A stretch of 64,000 nt of DNA from Oceanobacillus sp. CFH 90083 (GTDB taxonomy: Bacteria; Bacillota; Bacilli; Bacillales; Amphibacillaceae), in NCBI RefSeq assembly GCF_009389585.1, contig NZ_VIYG01000004.1:124001-188000 (forward strand), given 5' to 3'. The translations under genes were made by a program, and so were the position numbers. The notes under the pieces were generated by a model, which searched no databases, was not told the DNA's origin, and saw nothing but the letters and a program-made list of their open reading frames with translations. Positions 61,819 through 64,000 of the stretch are shown here, in pieces (the first letter of the stretch is position 1; the number at the start of each line of letters is the position of its first letter).

Positions 61819-63064
61819 TGAAGCAAACGAAGCTGTTATCCAGAAGATAGTTGCAGCTGCACCATTCTTAACGGATGTAGTGCCTGCTAAATCTGTGATT
61901 CCTGAACTGGAAGAGCATGTACTATTGCATGCAGGACCACCAATTAAGTATGAAAATATGACAGATCCAATGCAGGGCTCCTGTGTCGGAGCGATCCTTT
62001 TTGAAGGATGGGCGGAAGATGAAGCTGGAGCTCGTGAACTGCTTGAAAATGATAAGATTACTTTTATTCCGTGTCACCATGTAAATGCAGTAGGACCAAT
62101 GGGAGGTATCACCTCACCTAATATGCCGGTTCTGGTTGTTGTGAACAAAGAGACTGGAAACGAAGCATATTGTCAAATGAATGAAGGTATCGGTGCTGTA
62201 TTGCGTTTTGGTGCGTATAATGAGCAGGTAATTAATCGTCTGCACTGGATGAAAGATGTGTTAGGTCCAGTATTGAGTAAAGCATTAAAAACCATTGAAG
62301 GCGGCTTGAACGTGAACGTTCTGATTGCAAAAGCTATTGCAATGGGAGATGAGTTCCACCAGCGTAATATTGCTGCATCACTTGCATTTTTAAAAGAGGT
62401 AGCTCCAATTATTTCAGCATTAGATGATGTTGAGAAAGAACAACGTACAGAGGTTATTCAATTTTTAGCTGATACCGATCAATTTTTCTTAAATATTGCC
62501 ATGGCAACAGGAAAAGCAATGATGGATGCAGCAGCAACAATTGAACATGGTACGGTTGTTACAGCAATGTGCCGGAATGGAGAAAATTTCGGAATTCGTA
62601 TCGCTGGTATGGGAGATGAGTGGTTTACTGCTCCTGTTAATACACCACAAGGATTGTATTTCACTGGCTATTCAGCAGAAGATGCAAACACAGATATCGG
62701 TGATTCAGCGATTACTGAAACAATCGGTGTCGGCGGTGTAGCAATGATTGCTGCTCCAGCAGTAACTCGTTTTGTTGGTTCAGGCGGATTTAATGATGCG
62801 CTGGAAACAAGTAATCAAATGACAGAAATTTTTATCGGTGAAAATCCAAACTTTGCAATTCCAACATGGGATTTCAAAGGTGCATGCTTAGGTATTGATG
62901 CAAGAAAAGTTGTTGAAACTGGTATTACTCCGGTAATCAACACTGGTATTGCGCATAAAGTTGCAGGTTTCGGACAAATTGGTGCCGGTACAGTTAACCC
63001 GCCAATTGAATGTTTTGAAAAAGCAATCACGGCATATGCTGAAAAATTAGGTTTTACAGAATGA
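61799..63064 (+). CDS. allG: AllG-like (DUF1116/YlbE) carbamoyltransferase subunit
   Basis: A 421-residue DUF1116 protein. Signatures: GPPIKYENMTDPMQGSCVGA, CHHVNAVGPMGGITSPNMPV, MCRNGENFGIRI and DSAITETIGVGG. ATG 61799 lies 9 nt after GGAG; ATG 61781 is in frame but lies upstream of the site. It overlaps fdrA by 20 nt and allH by 4 nt (ATGA). Forms the oxamate carbamoyltransferase with AllF and AllH. Confidence 0.92.
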   Translation: MGYKTINEANEAVIQKIVAAAPFLTDVVPAKSVIPELEEHVLLHAGPPIKYENMTDPMQGSCVGAILFEGWAEDEAGARELLENDKITFIPCHHVNAVGPMGGITSPNMPVLVVVNKETGNEAYCQMNEGIGAVLRFGAYNEQVINRLHWMKDVLGPVLSKALKTIEGGLNVNVLIAKAIAMGDEFHQRNIAASLAFLKEVAPIISALDDVEKEQRTEVIQFLADTDQFFLNIAMATGKAMMDAAATIEHGTVVTAMCRNGENFGIRIAGMGDEWFTAPVNTPQGLYFTGYSAEDANTDIGDSAITETIGVGGVAMIAAPAVTRFVGSGGFNDALETSNQMTEIFIGENPNFAIPTWDFKGACLGIDARKVVETGITPVINTGIAHKVAGFGQIGAGTVNPPIECFEKAITAYAEKLGFTE

Positions 63065-63834
63065 TTTTAGAGGCGAGTGCGATTGGATCAATCGCACTCG
63101 AGCTCTTGATTGAAGGAAAAAAATTTACGGTTCACAGTATTTTTGAAAAGGGTTGGAATATTATTGATTGCAATGGGGAATTGATATTCCTGGGGACAGA
63201 TGAAAATGGGACATTTCCATTTGGTATCCTGCTGGATCAGCAAACGAAGCAAACAGTGAGAGCAGGTATTACAGCAGGGGATACCTTTATTGTCCGCAAT
63301 CACCGTCTTTCTCATAGCCGTTTTGATATCCAATTCGATCATGCAAAGATGCTGCCGTTAAATATGGATTTTGAACATGCCAATATAAATAAATTAAAAG
63401 AAAATATGCAGCAAATCTCATTTGAATCATATGAATCCACAGATTTTGAGCTAGCAAGAGTATCAGAATTAATCCATAAATTACAGGACTCCTCCGAAAA
63501 TGTAGAGGCAGATTTTCGGTATTTTATTGGACGTGGTCAAGGTTTAACGCCAACAGGCGATGATATACTGGTCGGTATTTTATATGGGCATTTTATTCAT
63601 CCCTTTATCGCACCAAATCATCTTGAAACATTGGCAAATCTGATAAAAGAACCTTTAACAACGACTGTCAGCCAGCGTTTTTTAACCTGTGCTATAAAAG
63701 GTTTATTTAGTTCAAAGATTACAAAATTGCAATATGATTCATCTTTGGAAAGTATGAAAAGCCTTATAAAAGTTGGCTCTTCTTCTGGAAAAGATACATT
63801 ATATGGAATTTGCATGACTTTAAAGAAGGAGTGA
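63061..63834 (+). CDS. allH: AllH-like (DUF2877/YlbF) carbamoyltransferase subunit
   Basis: A 257-residue DUF2877 protein. The diagnostic motif near residue 158 is GRGQGLTPTGDDILVGILYG. The N-terminal half is a beta-rich region with a short VHSIFEKGWNIID-type strand set. It overlaps allG by 4 nt. It completes the three-subunit oxamate carbamoyltransferase. It is followed at 4 nt by carbamate kinase. Confidence 0.9.
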   Translation: MILEASAIGSIALELLIEGKKFTVHSIFEKGWNIIDCNGELIFLGTDENGTFPFGILLDQQTKQTVRAGITAGDTFIVRNHRLSHSRFDIQFDHAKMLPLNMDFEHANINKLKENMQQISFESYESTDFELARVSELIHKLQDSSENVEADFRYFIGRGQGLTPTGDDILVGILYGHFIHPFIAPNHLETLANLIKEPLTTTVSQRFLTCAIKGLFSSKITKLQYDSSLESMKSLIKVGSSSGKDTLYGICMTLKKE

Positions 63835-63838
63835 AGAA

Positions 63839-64000
63839 ATGGGTAAAAGTGTCGTAATTGCATTAGGAGGTAATGCAATTTTACAACCAAAGCAAGAAGC
63901 AACCTATACAAATCAATTAAACAATGTTATATCAGCAGCAGGTCATATGATTGAAATCAGAGAAGCTGGTCATAACATTGTTATTACACATGGAAACGGC
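63839..64000 (+). CDS. arcC: Carbamate kinase, N-terminal part (runs off the window)
   Basis: The first 54 residues of an amino-acid-kinase-family carbamate kinase: KSVVIALGGNAILQPKQEAT, then GHNIVITHGNG at the window edge. AAGGAG lies about 7 nt before the ATG. In this cluster (the AllK/ArcC role) it converts carbamoyl phosphate and ADP to ATP, NH3 and CO2. The 3' end is outside the window. Confidence 0.93.
   Translation, partial: MGKSVVIALGGNAILQPKQEATYTNQLNNVISAAGHMIEIREAGHNIVITHGNG

Overview
The window looks like the chromosome of a low-GC Gram-positive rod of the family Bacillaceae. The gene content is Bacillus-like: a YqjM-type old yellow enzyme, glpFK, MtnE, MetNI, BrnQ, IlvD, YunF-, YugN- and YtrA/YtrB-like proteins. 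So is the regulation: a T-box, a SAM-I riboswitch, an antitermination-type glpF leader, AGGAGG ribosome binding sites and many TTG/GTG starts. A halotolerant genus such as Oceanobacillus or Virgibacillus fits, but that is inference. I saw no rRNA, tRNA, CRISPR array, prophage or complete insertion sequence.

Layout. 0-4 kb: redox and small housekeeping genes (ene-reductase, aldo/keto reductase, VOC and NTF2-like proteins, AraC regulator). 4.2-8.6 kb: an ABC-F ribosome-protection-type ATPase behind a leader with a uORF and an intrinsic terminator, then a 22-unit, 33-bp minisatellite, then an AI-2E-family permease. 8.7-11.4 kb: glpF-glpK with a terminator/antiterminator leader. 11.4-13.5 kb: a methionine-specific T-box controlling an unusual second-type methionyl-tRNA synthetase. 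13.5-17.3 kb: a YtrA-type GntR regulator and a tandemly duplicated ATPase/permease cassette, with a duplicated 30-bp palindromic operator. 17.3-20.3 kb: a GPP34 gene broken by two compensating frameshifts, a PepSY lipoprotein, and a PadR/HAAS pair. 20.5-26.6 kb: a divergent regulator and an operon of PTS EIICB, an aspartase/adenylosuccinate-lyase-type lyase, a HAD phosphatase and a PTS EIIA. This is the best candidate for an undescribed pathway.

27-34.4 kb: assorted genes (AbrB-family permease, YunF, serine hydrolase, DUF1992, YugN-like, Rpn-type nuclease, and an acyltransferase/DUF6320 pair). 34.6-39.1 kb: a sulfur module in which a SAM-I riboswitch precedes metN-metI and an FMN 2-hydroxyacid oxidase, next to the methionine aminotransferase gene mtnE. 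39.4-46.1 kb: BrnQ, a TetR-controlled drug exporter and IlvD. 46.4-51.1 kb: small genes, an AlkD-like repair protein, a UbiA-type prenyltransferase and an MFS exporter. 51.6-64 kb: a ureide catabolism cluster (MFS permease, PucR regulator, allC, allE, two allD paralogues, fdrA/allF, allG, allH and the start of carbamate kinase). It accounts for the route allantoate to ureidoglycine to ureidoglycolate to oxalurate to oxamate plus carbamoyl phosphate to ATP, NH3 and CO2.

Five copies of a dispersed element with 14-bp terminal inverted repeats (consensus TGTTCAAAAAGTCC) are scattered through the window. Two are 147 bp long and show compensatory base changes in an internal stem. Two others carry in their centres the same GATTACTCACCCCA word that forms the core of the minisatellite, so the two repeat types appear connected.
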